DNA of 55,039 nucleotides from Clostridiales bacterium (GCA_031270945.1 JAISWZ010000022.1:1-55039); one strand, 5' to 3'; counted from the first letter of the stretch, positions 16,934 through 25,803 are shown. Notes: generated from the letters alone by a model not told the origin. Translations and numbers: made by a program.

Positions 16934-17631
16934 TTGCCATCCCTTTCCTTCAAGTAATTCGGATCCAGCTTGTACCCAACCCCTTTGACCGTTGCGATAA
17001 AGTTGCCAGTGAGCTTTTTTCGTATGTTTTTGATGTGCACATCAACTATCCGCTCATCTCCATAGTAGTCGCTTCCCCAGACTAGATCAAGAAGCCTTTG
17101 CCTTGTGAACACCTTTCTTGGGGTTCCTATAAAAGCCTTCAGAAGCTCCAGCTCCTTTAGCGTAAGATCGATTCTCTCTCCGCCCTCGTAAGCCTCATAA
17201 TTTCCTGTATGAATAAGCAAAGGCCCTGCCTTCAAGATCTCTCCGTCAGTGTACTCGCCGCTTCTGCGAAGCAAGGCTTCAACTCTTTTGACCAATATCC
17301 TTGGAGAGAACGGCTTTGTCACATAGTCATCAGCCAGCCCGTTGAAGCTTGAAAGCTGGGTCAGCTCATCATCCAGCGCCGTCAGCATGATCACTGGAAC
17401 ATGAGAAAATAGGGCGCTTTGCCTTGCCTCTTTCAAAAGCTCAAGCCCAGATGCCCCTGGCAGCATTATGTCAAAAATGCAAATGCTGAGGTTCTTGGCT
17501 GAAGCCAAAAACTTCAGCGCGTCATCGCCGTTTGCGAAAGTCGTTACCTCAAGCCCCGCCTCCTTCAAGAACTCGCAGACCACCTCGTTTATGGCGCTGT
17601 CGTCTTCAACTACAAGAACTGTTTCCTTCAT
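16930..17631 (-). CDS. OmpR/PhoB-family response regulator
   Basis: DNA-binding regulator of the two-component pair. The receiver domain has the acidic pocket (VVEDD), phosphorylated Asp54 in FDIMLPG, and the Lys in YVTKPFS. The C-terminal winged helix has LTLKELELLKAF, RQRLLDLVWGSDYYGDERIVDVHIKNIRKKL and VKGVGYKL. I start at ATG 17631, seven bases after GGAGGG; the in-frame TTG at 17637 is too close to that site. 233 residues. Confidence 0.95.
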   Translation of the reverse strand: MKETVLVVEDDSAINEVVCEFLKEAGLEVTTFANGDDALKFLASAKNLSICIFDIMLPGASGLELLKEARQSALFSHVPVIMLTALDDELTQLSSFNGLADDYVTKPFSPRILVKRVEALLRRSGEYTDGEILKAGPLLIHTGNYEAYEGGERIDLTLKELELLKAFIGTPRKVFTRQRLLDLVWGSDYYGDERIVDVHIKNIRKKLTGNFIATVKGVGYKLDPNYLKERDGK

Positions 17632-17699
17632 GCGCAATCCCTCCTTAAATAAAAAGCATAGGTTTTTTTGAGTTTAGCATTGCTGCATGAAGCTGATAT

Positions 17700-17770
17700 G
17701 AAGAATTAAAAGAAGATCAAAAAGATAGAAGAGCAAGAAAATAGAAAATAAAAAAGATAGAAGACAAAAT
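17700..17770. repeat. Purine-rich simple-sequence tract
   Basis: Runs of AAAAGATAGAAGA and AGAAAATAGAAAATAAAA upstream of the response regulator. The phrases AAAAAGATAGAAGA / AAAAAAGATAGAAGACAA are near-repeats, similar in composition to the tract at 18990-19150. Confidence 0.55.
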
Positions 17771-17860
17771 GGCTTTTTGTTCCAGGGCTATTCCCTGAGG
17801 TCGATCTATTGCCAAGGAACTTTATGGATAGGCAAGCGCGACATGCTTGGATCTCACGCT

Positions 17861-17943
17861 TAGAGCATATCCCAAAATTGATTTTATGGCTTGTGAAAGT
17901 CACGCGTAGAAGCATCGCGCGCCTCTTTTTGAATTTTGGAACT
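17861..17943. repeat. Palindromic element, form B, right end decayed
   Basis: Left end intact (AGAGCATATCCCAAAATTGA, then TATGGCTTGTGAAAGTCACGCG). The right side is reduced to GAATTTTGGAACTCG. Confidence 0.75.
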
Positions 17944-18001
17944 CGCTCTCACAAGCGCTAGCCAGCCTTTCTTTGAGTTGTTTGCCAGATGTCCCTACAG
18001 A

Positions 18002-18030
18002 TTGCCTTCGAATCTTTCGAAATGTATAAT
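18002..18030 (+). promoter_or_regulatory. Promoter of the CPBP protease gene
   Basis: TTGCCT (18002-18007), 17-base spacer, TATAAT (18025-18030). The predicted start near 18037 falls on the first possible ATG (18036), which therefore is probably not the translation start. Confidence 0.7.
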
Positions 18031-18065
18031 GAGCTATGCAAGGCTTCTTGAAGGGAATGAGCGGA

Positions 18066-18923
18066 ATGAAAGCGCTTGGCGGATTTATTGTTCGAGTTCT
18101 CAAAGGCAATACCGCAAGGGCGCTGCTTTTGTGGGCGGCATACGCTATGCCCAACTGGTTGATCTACGCCTATTCTGACAAGGCGTATTTCTGGCTTCTC
18201 CCAAAGCTGGATTCGAATTGGGCATTTTACCGCCAAGCTCTTTGGGTGATTCAAAGCATAGAGACTTGGTCAAAGGTGCTGTGGCAAGGTTACGCCGCCA
18301 TATTCATATTCCTGGTGATAAAAAGGGGCTGGGATGATTATGCCCCGCATTTCGACAAGCCCGGAGCAAGGATGTGGGTTTTGATTGGAAGCGGAGCGCT
18401 GTTGGGGGCTGGATCCGCGCTGGGCTCTTGGAGCTTTGAAGGGCTGTTTATGCTGAGCAATGAGACTCAAGCCTTTGCCGTGACAGGCACAGTGTTCCTG
18501 TCCGCGTGCGTTTACGCCCCTATTGCAGAAGAGCTGTTTTTCAGGCTGATCTTGGTAAACACCCTGAAAAAGGGAAAGCGAAGACCCTTATCCCCTCTGG
18601 CATGGCAAGCCCTGCTCTTTGGAATCTCCCACTTCTACCTGGACTGGGAGGGGAAGCTTTGGACGCTCATATTCGGAGCGATGGTCGGCCTCGCTTTTGT
18701 CGCTTTCAAAAGCGTCTATGTTCCAATAGCGATACATGCCGCCAGCAACATGGCGTCATATGCCATAGAGAAGGCAACTGCCAGTGTAACTGCGGTGCCC
18801 CAGAAACTTCTGTACAACTTGCTCGTGCTGGGAACGGCCATGTTCGTCGCGGCGACTGCGGTGTATGTAAGGGATGCGGTTATAAGAATAAAAAGGCGAA
18901 AACTGGCAGCCAAAGCCCCGTAG
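18066..18923 (+). CDS. CPBP-family intramembrane metalloprotease
   Basis: Membrane-embedded protease of the CAAX/CPBP (Abi) family. The motifs are EELFFR in IAEELFFRLILV (glutamate pair plus Arg), H in FGISHFYLDW, and H in VPIAIHAASNM. About seven membrane segments. Bacterial members process membrane proteins or protect against self-made peptides. I start at ATG 18066, ten bases after AAGGG, because the promoter places transcription start near 18037; in-frame ATGs at 18036 and 18057 are alternatives. It has its own promoter and terminator, and is divergent from the two-component pair. Confidence 0.88.
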   Translation: MKALGGFIVRVLKGNTARALLLWAAYAMPNWLIYAYSDKAYFWLLPKLDSNWAFYRQALWVIQSIETWSKVLWQGYAAIFIFLVIKRGWDDYAPHFDKPGARMWVLIGSGALLGAGSALGSWSFEGLFMLSNETQAFAVTGTVFLSACVYAPIAEELFFRLILVNTLKKGKRRPLSPLAWQALLFGISHFYLDWEGKLWTLIFGAMVGLAFVAFKSVYVPIAIHAASNMASYAIEKATASVTAVPQKLLYNLLVLGTAMFVAATAVYVRDAVIRIKRRKLAAKAP

Positions 18924-18932
18924 GCCTTGGTT

Positions 18933-18967
18933 GGGTTTTCATGGCCCCGTTGGGGCCATGAAAACCC
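18933..18967. repeat. Perfect hairpin after the CPBP gene
   Basis: GGGTTTTCATGGCCCC (18933-18948) and its exact complement (18952-18967) around GTT, ten bases after the stop codon. No U-tract follows; it precedes a true terminator by 13 bases. Confidence 0.75.
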
Positions 18968-18980
18968 CGAAACAAGAGCA

Positions 18981-19007
18981 AGCCCTGCCTCCCGGCAGGG
19001 CTTTTTG
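18981..19007 (+). terminator. Rho-independent terminator
   Basis: AGCCCTGCC (18981-18989), loop TCCC, GGCAGGGCT (18994-19002), then TTTTGT. It ends the CPBP gene. Confidence 0.88.
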
Positions 19008-19155
19008 TCTTGTCTTTTTAGGTCTTGCTATTTGTCTTGATCTTTTTACATTGTCTTTTTTATCTTGTCTTTTCTATCTTGTCTTTTTTATCTGCTCTTA
19101 TGTTTTTTATTTTATCATATCATATCTTTATTATCTTGTCTTTATTATCTTATAG
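19008..19155. repeat. Degenerate TTGTCTTTTTATC microsatellite
   Basis: About 145 bases of imperfect copies of CTTGTCTTTTTTAT between the CPBP terminator and the end of the GtrA gene. On the GtrA coding strand it is a purine-rich 3' tract (AAGACAAGATAAAAA units). Confidence 0.7.
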
Positions 19156-19250
19156 GCCTACTTGATTCAAAGATTTGCGAACAACGCATCATTCGGTTAT
19201 GGCGTAGCGCTGCAGACACAAAATCTAGTCTTGCCTTTTTTCTTCTTCTC

Positions 19251-19814
19251 TCACTTCACCGGATCATTGGCCGGCTCGATCACAGCCCCATCCACAGCAT
19301 CTTTCGCAGGCTCAGGCTTTTTCTTGACGTTCCTGAAGATTATGAGCTTGCTGACGATATAGTTTGCGATTACGACAAGCACTGACGTAAATATCTTGCA
19401 AAGGGTGTTGTTCAAGCCCATCATTTCGACCAGGAGGATAAGGAGCCCTGTCTCTCCTATGAAAGTGGCAAGGCGCCCCAGGCTGAATGAGCCAAGCTCA
19501 ATGAGCACGTGGCGGATCGACCAGTCATTTGACAGGAAGACGAACTTCTTGTTGACAAAGAAGGCGAAGATGACGGCCAGGACGGCTGATATGGTGTTGG
19601 ATGGCCCGACTTCCATATGCAGGCGATCATAGCACAAAATGTAGACGCCTATGCCAATGATGCTGGTGAGAAACCCGCAGATCAGGTACGCGACCATCTC
19701 GCGGGTCAAAATTTTGAGTATCATGCGGCCTATCTTGTAGTGAGAGGCGAACTCAATGAGCCGGTCTAGAATGGGTGATATAAAGCGCATGAAGGCGCTT
19801 TTACGCTCTGGCAT
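19251..19814 (-). CDS. GtrA-family membrane protein (lipid-linked sugar flippase)
   Basis: Small four-helix membrane protein (187 residues) of the GtrA family, thought to move polyprenyl-phosphate-linked sugars across the membrane. Visible GtrA features: VAYLICGFLTSIIGIGVYIL, VLAVIFAFFVNKKFVF and the last helix ending VSKLIIFRN. The C-terminal tail is Pro/Ala/Glu-rich. I start at ATG 19814 with GGAGGA seven bases upstream; it overlaps the end of the glycosyltransferase gene by 14 bases. It is the last gene of a three-gene operon whose first two products make and use the lipid-linked sugar. Confidence 0.9.
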   Translation of the reverse strand: MPERKSAFMRFISPILDRLIEFASHYKIGRMILKILTREMVAYLICGFLTSIIGIGVYILCYDRLHMEVGPSNTISAVLAVIFAFFVNKKFVFLSNDWSIRHVLIELGSFSLGRLATFIGETGLLILLVEMMGLNNTLCKIFTSVLVVIANYIVSKLIIFRNVKKKPEPAKDAVDGAVIEPANDPVK

Positions 19815-20766
19815 TGGCGGATCCTCCGTCCTTTGTTTCTGAACCGATGAACTCTTGGACAAGGTAGATTGGCCTTCCCTTCACTTCCTCGAAGATGCGG
19901 CCGATGTACTCGCCAATAAGGCCAAGGACCATAAGGACTATCCCCTGGGAGAACGTTATGATTGCGACCATGGAGGCCCAGCCGGGAGTGGTGCTTGTGG
20001 TGAAGAGCTTTTGCCAAAGGACGTAGATCAGGTAGAAGAAGCTTAAGACTGATATGCCCATGCCAAGCTGGGTTGCGGCTTTGAGGGGCTTGTATGAGAA
20101 CGCCGTTATGGCATCAATCGCAAACTTTATCATCTTTGAGAGCGGGTACTTTGTAGTGCCCGCGAACCTTTTCTCCCTTATATAATGGACAGCGGTCTGC
20201 TTGAAGCCGACCCAGCTGACCAGCCCCCTGATGTACCTGCTCTTTTCCCTTATGCCTTTTATGGCGTCACAAACCTTCCTGTCTATCAAGCGGAACTCGC
20301 CTGTGTCTACAGGCATGTCAACCTCTGTCATGGCTCTGATAAAGCGGTAGAAGATGTTGGCCGAGATCTTCTTGAAAATGGTCTCGCCTTTTCTTTCGCT
20401 TCTCTGCCCATAGACAACATCAAAGCCTTCCCTCCACTTTGCTATCATCTCCAAGAAGAGCTCTGGGGGATCCTGGAGGTCGGCGTCTATGATCATGACC
20501 GCGTCGCCAAGGGCAAAGTCAAGCCCGGCTGTTATGGCGGCCATGTGCCCGAAGTTGCGGGAGAAGCGGATTAACTTCACTGATTCGTCCTTCTGGGAGG
20601 CGTCCGCCACGATCTGGGCTGACTTGTCCCTGCTTCCGTCATCGACAAACAAAAGCTCGTAGGGCTGGCCGGCTTGGATCATGACCTTGGTCAGCCGCTT
20701 GAGGCTTTCGCCTATCACTTCCTCCTCGTTGTACATCGGAACAACAACAGAGAAGACAGGTTTCAT
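19801..20766 (-). CDS. Polyprenyl-phosphate sugar synthase, GT2 (DPM1/GtrB-like)
   Basis: Family 2 glycosyltransferase that probably transfers glucose, mannose or another hexose from a nucleotide sugar to undecaprenyl phosphate on the cytoplasmic face. Motifs: VVVPMYNEEEVI at the start, LFVDDGSRDKS, the metal-binding DADLQDPPE, and the acceptor-loop Arg region (REKRFAGTTKYPLSKM). Two C-terminal membrane segments (about 230-250 and 262-290), as in GtrB. I choose ATG 20766 with AGAAGGG upstream, 321 residues. It lies between the GT-C transferase and the GtrA flippase genes, the standard three-step arrangement. Confidence 0.93.
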   Translation of the reverse strand: MKPVFSVVVPMYNEEEVIGESLKRLTKVMIQAGQPYELLFVDDGSRDKSAQIVADASQKDESVKLIRFSRNFGHMAAITAGLDFALGDAVMIIDADLQDPPELFLEMIAKWREGFDVVYGQRSERKGETIFKKISANIFYRFIRAMTEVDMPVDTGEFRLIDRKVCDAIKGIREKSRYIRGLVSWVGFKQTAVHYIREKRFAGTTKYPLSKMIKFAIDAITAFSYKPLKAATQLGMGISVLSFFYLIYVLWQKLFTTSTTPGWASMVAIITFSQGIVLMVLGLIGEYIGRIFEEVKGRPIYLVQEFIGSETKDGGSANARA

Positions 20767-20801
20767 GTTAACCCTTCTTTCAAAAGTCTCTTTTGCAAAG
20801 C

Positions 20802-23800
20802 CTAGCTTAGCACCCAAGTGGGGAACCACTTGAGGGCCGCGTCCACATAGGGCATAGGAATAGGCAGCCCTGACAAGACAGGGTAAAATGCGACAAACAG
20901 AACGAGCGAGGCAATCGCCAGAACCAGCGCGGCTTTAGGCCATTTGGGGCAGATCCCCTCTTTGAGGGCGTAGATGATCAGCATTACAACAAACGGAACG
21001 GATGGGAAGTAGTGGTAGATATAAGTGGTTCTGCTGATCAAGGCCCAAGGCAGGAACTGGGAGGCGTAGGCGATAAAGAGGAACAGCAGGGTCTTGCTGT
21101 AACGCTTTGACTGCAGCCGGACGCAGCAAAGCAAGGCCGCTATGCCAGTCCACCAAACCGCCGGGTTGCCGAAGGAGCTTATCCCGCTTCTCAGCCCGTT
21201 TGAAAGAGTGCCTGAGTAATAGTATATCGGCCTGATCATGACAGGCCATTCGAACCAGCGGGAAGAGAATGAATGGGTCGACTCCAGCTTGGAGTGATAG
21301 CCAAACATGTCCTTCTGGTTCTTTATGATGGCGCTGATGCCTGTGGCGCCTTGAGCCCTTAGGAACGGAATGTAGGACAGGGCGTAGATCGCCAGGGGAA
21401 CAAGAATAAAGAAAAAGAGACAAAGGAATAAGGTGATGGCGGCCCTTTGGGGAAAAAGGCGAACGTTGAAGTTGGTGTTGGAAAAGGCGTCCCTGTTTCT
21501 GTATTCTTTCCATCGGCCAAGCAAATGATGAAAAAATATGATAGGCAAGCCCGCCATGGCATAAGCGCCTTGCCACTTTGAAGCCACTGCTAGCCCCATT
21601 GAGCTTCCGCAAAGGAACAGCCAAAACAGCGACTTCAGGAATGCCGGCCTGGATTCAAGCATGTTTGTTGAGACATGCATGAACATGAAAAAGTACATGA
21701 GTATTATAAAGAAAGTCACAAAAACGTCAATCGTGGAAATCCGGGTCTGGACAAAGTGCATGAAGTCAAAGGTGAACAGGAATGCGGCAAGGAGCGCCCA
21801 ATGGTGCTCGTGAAACATTTTTCTGGCCAGAAGATATATGGCCGGGATCATGAGTATCCCAAAAAACGTTCCAGCAAAGCGCCAGCCGAACGGGGTCATC
21901 CCGAAGATCTTGATTGACAGCGCTATAAAGGCCTTGCCTAGCGGGGGATGGGTCCACTCATACACTTTGAGCTTGTGGACAAACTCGTAGGCGGTTCTGG
22001 CATGGTAGATCTCGTCAAAGATGGTTGAGTTCATGTAGGTTCTGGACTCTGGAACCAGATCCTGCTCGTCAAACAGGAAGGCTGGATCCGATGAGATGAG
22101 AGGATCCATTTCGGAGTAAACGCCGCTCTCCTCGATGATCTCGACAGCTATCGGCGTGTTTCCCGATCCTGAAAACGATAGCTCCTGGACCATCAAGTCA
22201 TCTGACGTGCTTCTTATCAAAAGCTGGGACTGGTTCCAGTCGACGTCGGAGATAGTCCAGAAAAAGACGTTGTCAGAGGTCATCTCTTTCAGGAGCTCCA
22301 AGCTGCCGTCAGCGCCTGCCCCCCAGATCTCAAACGTCTTGTCATGCCTTGCCCCTTGCATGTATGACACTTTCTTTATCGTCGCAGGTTGGCCGCCATT
22401 TAAGGATATTGTGAATTCTTGTTTGTTTTCTGGCGCCCAAGCGGTCTGCGGGGCCTTTGTGTCGCCAAGGTTGATGAAGGCTATGAGAGAGTAAGCGGCT
22501 ATAAGGATCGCCAGATGCAAAAGCTCTTTCTTCCGGAACTCCAGGGTTGGCGCTGACCGCTCAAAAACCGGTTCTGCAGCATTTGGTATTTCTGGCTGAT
22601 CCGGCAAGTCATCTGACTTGATCCATTTCACTGCGGCGAAAACAGCGAAAGACAGTATGACCACAATGTTTACCAAAGACGCGAAGCGAGACGACTCTTT
22701 AATGATCTCCAGCTTGTTCCCTTGTTCTATCAGGTTTATTACGTCAGCGCAGTTGACGTAGAAACTGGCCGAAAGGGCGACGTAGAAAAACCCGGCGCTC
22801 CTGCCTGGCTTGTGGGCGCAGAAAAAGCAAGCGAAGATCAAAGCTGGGTACAGGTATCTTTCGTGCATCTTTATTGACAGCAAAAACGCCAGAGAGAAGA
22901 GAAGAGCGCCCGCCAGGTACATTGTTGACGTGTGCTTCCTTCCCCTGACGCATATGAAAATGGTGAATGCCGTTACAAGGCCCAAGAAGAAGAAGCCCCA
23001 TATGTTGTAGGTCAATCCCAGGAAAGGTTCGCCAATGCCTTTCCAGTTTGCTCCCAAGAAGGTGAATAGGTTGTAGGCGTTGACGCTGGCGTACGGGTAT
23101 GACGAAAGCGTTGATGCGAACTGCTTGAAGATTGGGGTCAGATCCCAGCCCTTGGTGAATGGCAGCGCCAAGGCTATTATGCCCAAGAGCGAAACAAGAG
23201 CCAGCGCCGCCAGCTTGAAGAAAGCGTAAAGCCGCAGATCCCGGACTTTCTCGCCAGAAGCTTCCGCCTGCTCTTTAGCCTCAAACCAGATGGCTATTAT
23301 CAGGTCAGCCAAGTACACCGGACCCAACGTCAGGCTCTGGGGCTTTATCAATATGGCCAAGGCAAAGAGGGGGTAGCTCAAAACGTGCTTCTTTTCAACA
23401 AGCAGCATCACTGACAGGGCAAGAGCAAGCGTATGCACCGAATCCACTTGCCCCCATAGCATGGAGTCCATGATAACCGCCGGGTTTAGGGCGTATGCCA
23501 ACCCCAACGCTAAAGCTGCCCCTGGGGAAAGCTTTTTTGACCCAATTTTCCATGCAAGCACAGACAGCGCCAGATCACAGCAAAGCGCCGGAAGCTTCAA
23601 TACGAGATCGTATAAGATCCCGTCAATGCCAAGGATGCCCCTGAGCGCGCCGCACACATATAAAGCGTACATGTACCCAGGCGGGTAGTCGGTGAACCTT
23701 TCTGATGTGTAAAAGTTGGAGAGGCCGTTCTGATAGAGCATAGTCGCCCATGCCTTGAAAGTGTTGAAGTCCCCTTCATAGGAGAACTGCCCGCTAGCCA

Positions 23801-23939
23801 GGAAGAGCCTGGCTAATACCCCCAGCGCCAGGATTAGGGCGATTGGGTGATCCAAAAGCTTGCGAGGCTTGAAATCAGTGAGCGCCGCTAAGAGCGCCAG
23901 CGTTGCCGCGCCGGCGCTGATTGCGTAAACTGTAGACAT
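20802..23939 (-). CDS. Two-domain GT-C glycosyltransferase (PMT-like C-terminus)
   Basis: Large membrane enzyme (1045 residues) with two GT-C halves. The N-terminal half (to about 450) has YEGDFNTFKAW near residue 55 and FTDYPPGYMY, typical of one family of polyprenyl-phosphate-sugar transferases. A soluble linker follows (about 470-620, beta-rich). The C-terminal half resembles protein mannosyltransferases: FDEIYHARTAYEF (Asp642-Glu643), then EWTHPPLGKAFIALSI, and many membrane segments. Each half should use lipid-linked sugars made by the GT2 enzyme encoded next, acting outside the membrane on protein or glycan acceptors. I choose ATG 23939 (AGGAG nine bases upstream). First gene of the operon; acceptor unknown. 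Confidence 0.9.
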   Translation of the reverse strand: MSTVYAISAGAATLALLAALTDFKPRKLLDHPIALILALGVLARLFLASGQFSYEGDFNTFKAWATMLYQNGLSNFYTSERFTDYPPGYMYALYVCGALRGILGIDGILYDLVLKLPALCCDLALSVLAWKIGSKKLSPGAALALGLAYALNPAVIMDSMLWGQVDSVHTLALALSVMLLVEKKHVLSYPLFALAILIKPQSLTLGPVYLADLIIAIWFEAKEQAEASGEKVRDLRLYAFFKLAALALVSLLGIIALALPFTKGWDLTPIFKQFASTLSSYPYASVNAYNLFTFLGANWKGIGEPFLGLTYNIWGFFFLGLVTAFTIFICVRGRKHTSTMYLAGALLFSLAFLLSIKMHERYLYPALIFACFFCAHKPGRSAGFFYVALSASFYVNCADVINLIEQGNKLEIIKESSRFASLVNIVVILSFAVFAAVKWIKSDDLPDQPEIPNAAEPVFERSAPTLEFRKKELLHLAILIAAYSLIAFINLGDTKAPQTAWAPENKQEFTISLNGGQPATIKKVSYMQGARHDKTFEIWGAGADGSLELLKEMTSDNVFFWTISDVDWNQSQLLIRSTSDDLMVQELSFSGSGNTPIAVEIIEESGVYSEMDPLISSDPAFLFDEQDLVPESRTYMNSTIFDEIYHARTAYEFVHKLKVYEWTHPPLGKAFIALSIKIFGMTPFGWRFAGTFFGILMIPAIYLLARKMFHEHHWALLAAFLFTFDFMHFVQTRISTIDVFVTFFIILMYFFMFMHVSTNMLESRPAFLKSLFWLFLCGSSMGLAVASKWQGAYAMAGLPIIFFHHLLGRWKEYRNRDAFSNTNFNVRLFPQRAAITLFLCLFFFILVPLAIYALSYIPFLRAQGATGISAIIKNQKDMFGYHSKLESTHSFSSRWFEWPVMIRPIYYYSGTLSNGLRSGISSFGNPAVWWTGIAALLCCVRLQSKRYSKTLLFLFIAYASQFLPWALISRTTYIYHYFPSVPFVVMLIIYALKEGICPKWPKAALVLAIASLVLFVAFYPVLSGLPIPMPYVDAALKWFPTWVLS

Positions 23940-24034
23940 ATCCCGTATCTCCTTGAGTTTCTTGCCCTGGGTTGCCGGGCTGGACAGCGCCCCGCCTATG
24001 GCGAAATTTCGCGGGCAACGCATTCATGAGCATC

Positions 24035-24063
24035 ATTGTATCTTATTTGAGAGTCTAAATCAA
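24035..24063 (-). promoter_or_regulatory. Promoter of the GT-C/GT2/GtrA operon
   Basis: On the minus strand TTGATT (24063-24058), 17-base spacer, TACAAT (24040-24035). Predicted start near 24028, leader of about 90 bases. Confidence 0.65.
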
Positions 24064-24248
24064 GCCGAAGCGGCGATGGACCCGGGCCGATCCAGGTTTC
24101 GGAAATCATAATTCTGAGTCTTTATTCGGGCAAGCAAGAACAATTTTCTCCCTGCCAGTATATAATGCATTGGGGCATATCCCATTTAAATATTGGGCTT
24201 TTCAAGCAGACTGGGCGGATGGGCGCATTTTGGATTTTTAAGAGCTCT

Positions 24249-24354
24249 TAGTGCATATCCCAAAATTCCGAAATGGTAGCGGAAAAATCCTGGCGAACGC
24301 TTCAACGCCGGATTTTTCCGCTACCTCGGATATAATTTTGGGATATGCTCTTAA
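24249..24354. repeat. Palindromic element, 104-bp form A
   Basis: Complete copy. The middle stem is GGTAGCGG paired with CCGCTACC, a doubly compensated variant not seen in the other copies, which is strong evidence that pairing is maintained. Confidence 0.92.
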
Positions 24355-24737
24355 TTATTTTTGGGTTGCGCTCCAAAGAAAACCGCAGAAAACCACAGAA
24401 AACCGCATAGAAAAGCGCATGCGGCGGATTTTACGTGAGTTGCCAGACATAAACGCATAGGATGATTTTAATTTAAATAAACCTATAATTTGCTAGCGGA
24501 TTCACCAAACCAAAATACAAAAAGAACCAATGGCCGATTTAAATAAACTGACGAGTTCTCCCTAAATTTTGCAACCGATTACAATCGGTAAAATATAAAC
24601 TTTAGGCTCCATGCTTGCGCAACTGTGTAGAGCGCCAAATTTGTGGATCTATTCGCCAAGCCCGTTAGCCGGGCTTTTTACAAAGGTGGATCGATCTTTT
24701 ATGCCTTCGAGCGCATGTGGCTCGAAAGCGCATTTTC

Positions 24738-24858
24738 GGGCATATCCCAAATTTAGCCCAAGGCGGCAAATCGGAAAAACACTACAGGAGCATAGACAAG
24801 CAAGCCCTCCCTGTTGCCGCTTTTCCTTCTTTGCTACCCTAAACTTGGGATTCGCTCG
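24738..24858. repeat. Diverged palindromic element
   Basis: Begins GGGCATATCCCAAATTTAGC and ends AAACTTGGGATTCGCTC. The inner arms are GGCGGCAAATCGGAAAAAC and a partly matching TGTTGCCGCTTTTCC. It lies 40 bases before the start of the sensor-like gene. Confidence 0.65.
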
Positions 24859-24897
24859 AGTCGCCATTACGCGCCAGGGGCCAGCTAGGAGGATAGA

Positions 24898-25650
24898 ATG
24901 CTGAGCAAAACCCGCAAGCCCATTTCGCCCTTGACCACCTTCCTGCGCACAAACCTCAAGTTCCTGTTTCTTGTGCCAATAGCGATCATGATAATATTTA
25001 GCGTTTTTTTCGTCATGATATTCGAGGATATGGAAAAAGCCATATTCGAAGAAAAGTTCCTGGAGAGAAAAACCGCTGTTGACGCTATGGCAGTTCAGCT
25101 GGACTTTTCGATAGGGCCTGGGTCGGAATGGAACGAGTTCAGCTACTTGGGATCGCTGATAGCGCCAATCCACATCATGAATAGCCTGAAGATGTCTTTT
25201 TGCGCCATTTACAACCAGGATTTCAAGCTGTTGTCCGAGGTGGGAGCAGGAGATCTGATTAGCCAAAGCGATCCGTTCAACCCGGTCGCAGACAAGACTT
25301 TCAGGGAGTACGCGAATTCCTATGAGTCCTATGACAAGCTTGAGATGATCTACGCGCCAGAGGAAAAGCTCCCCGTGAATCTTAGGCTCTACTTCCGCTG
25401 GTTTCCGTCAGACGCTAGCATCGGGCACAGGTACCTGGTTGTCATGGCCATGTCTGAGGAATCAATACTCAACAGCGTCAGCACCTGGGTTCCGGTGATG
25501 TCCATCACCCTCATAATAATCACCACCATCCTGAACTTTGCCATGGTTGAGATAATATGCACCCGAAAGCAAGAGGAAAGCGACACGCGCGATGACGAAG
25601 ATGATCCAGAAGAAAAGAAGGAGAATGATGGCGAAACGCCAGAATCCTGA
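24898..25650 (+). CDS. Membrane protein with extracytoplasmic sensor-like domain
   Basis: A 250-residue protein not assigned to a family. Membrane segment at about 22-42, an outside region of about 145 residues with alternating alpha/beta character (FCAIYNQDFKLLSEVGAGDL), a second membrane segment at about 200-220, then a short highly acidic cytoplasmic tail (ESDTRDDEDDPEEKKENDGE). The layout is that of a Cache-like sensor, but no kinase, cyclase or chemotaxis output domain follows. AGGAGG five bases before ATG 24898, and a terminator after the stop, support a single-gene transcript. Confidence 0.75.
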   Translation: MLSKTRKPISPLTTFLRTNLKFLFLVPIAIMIIFSVFFVMIFEDMEKAIFEEKFLERKTAVDAMAVQLDFSIGPGSEWNEFSYLGSLIAPIHIMNSLKMSFCAIYNQDFKLLSEVGAGDLISQSDPFNPVADKTFREYANSYESYDKLEMIYAPEEKLPVNLRLYFRWFPSDASIGHRYLVVMAMSEESILNSVSTWVPVMSITLIIITTILNFAMVEIICTRKQEESDTRDDEDDPEEKKENDGETPES

Positions 25651-25703
25651 AAGCTGAGCTCGATCAAAAGCATTTTTTGCAGTCCCAATATTTTAGCCAT
25701 TTC

Positions 25704-25747
25704 TGGGCATAATCCAAGCGTGTGCGCTTGGGTTATGCCCTTCTTTT
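25704..25747 (+). terminator. Terminator with element-like stem
   Basis: GGGCATAATCCAAGCG and its near-complement (one mismatch) around a TGTG loop, then TTCTTTT. The stem text resembles a miniature of the palindromic element ends. Confidence 0.75.
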
Positions 25748-25774
25748 ATCGCCAAAACTTTTGCGCGGCTTTCG

Positions 25775-25803
25775 TTGACATGCTGCCTTTGATGTTGTAA
25801 AAT
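25775..25803 (+). promoter_or_regulatory. Promoter of the acidic repeat protein gene
   Basis: TTGACA (25775-25780), 17-base spacer, TAAAAT (25798-25803). Predicted start near 25810. Confidence 0.78.

Larger units (their letters stand above)
24064..24897. other. Gene-free stretch with palindromic elements
   Basis: Holds a TATAAT followed by a decayed element end (24161-24190), a complete form A element (24249-24354), a short run of AGAAAACCGC-type repeats (about 24376-24410), and a strongly diverged element (24738-24858). No gene is supported. Confidence 0.6.

Noticed and set aside
20935..21624. Long minus-strand frame inside the GT-C gene
   Set aside because: Out-of-frame shadow of the PMT-like half, whose reading has clear family motifs.
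24251..24460. Open frames reading HIPKFRNG...ANAST...ILGYA
   Set aside because: The same peptide phrases appear at several loci (32129-32539, 53892-54125, 54497-54775) because they are translations of the palindromic elements; no ribosome sites.
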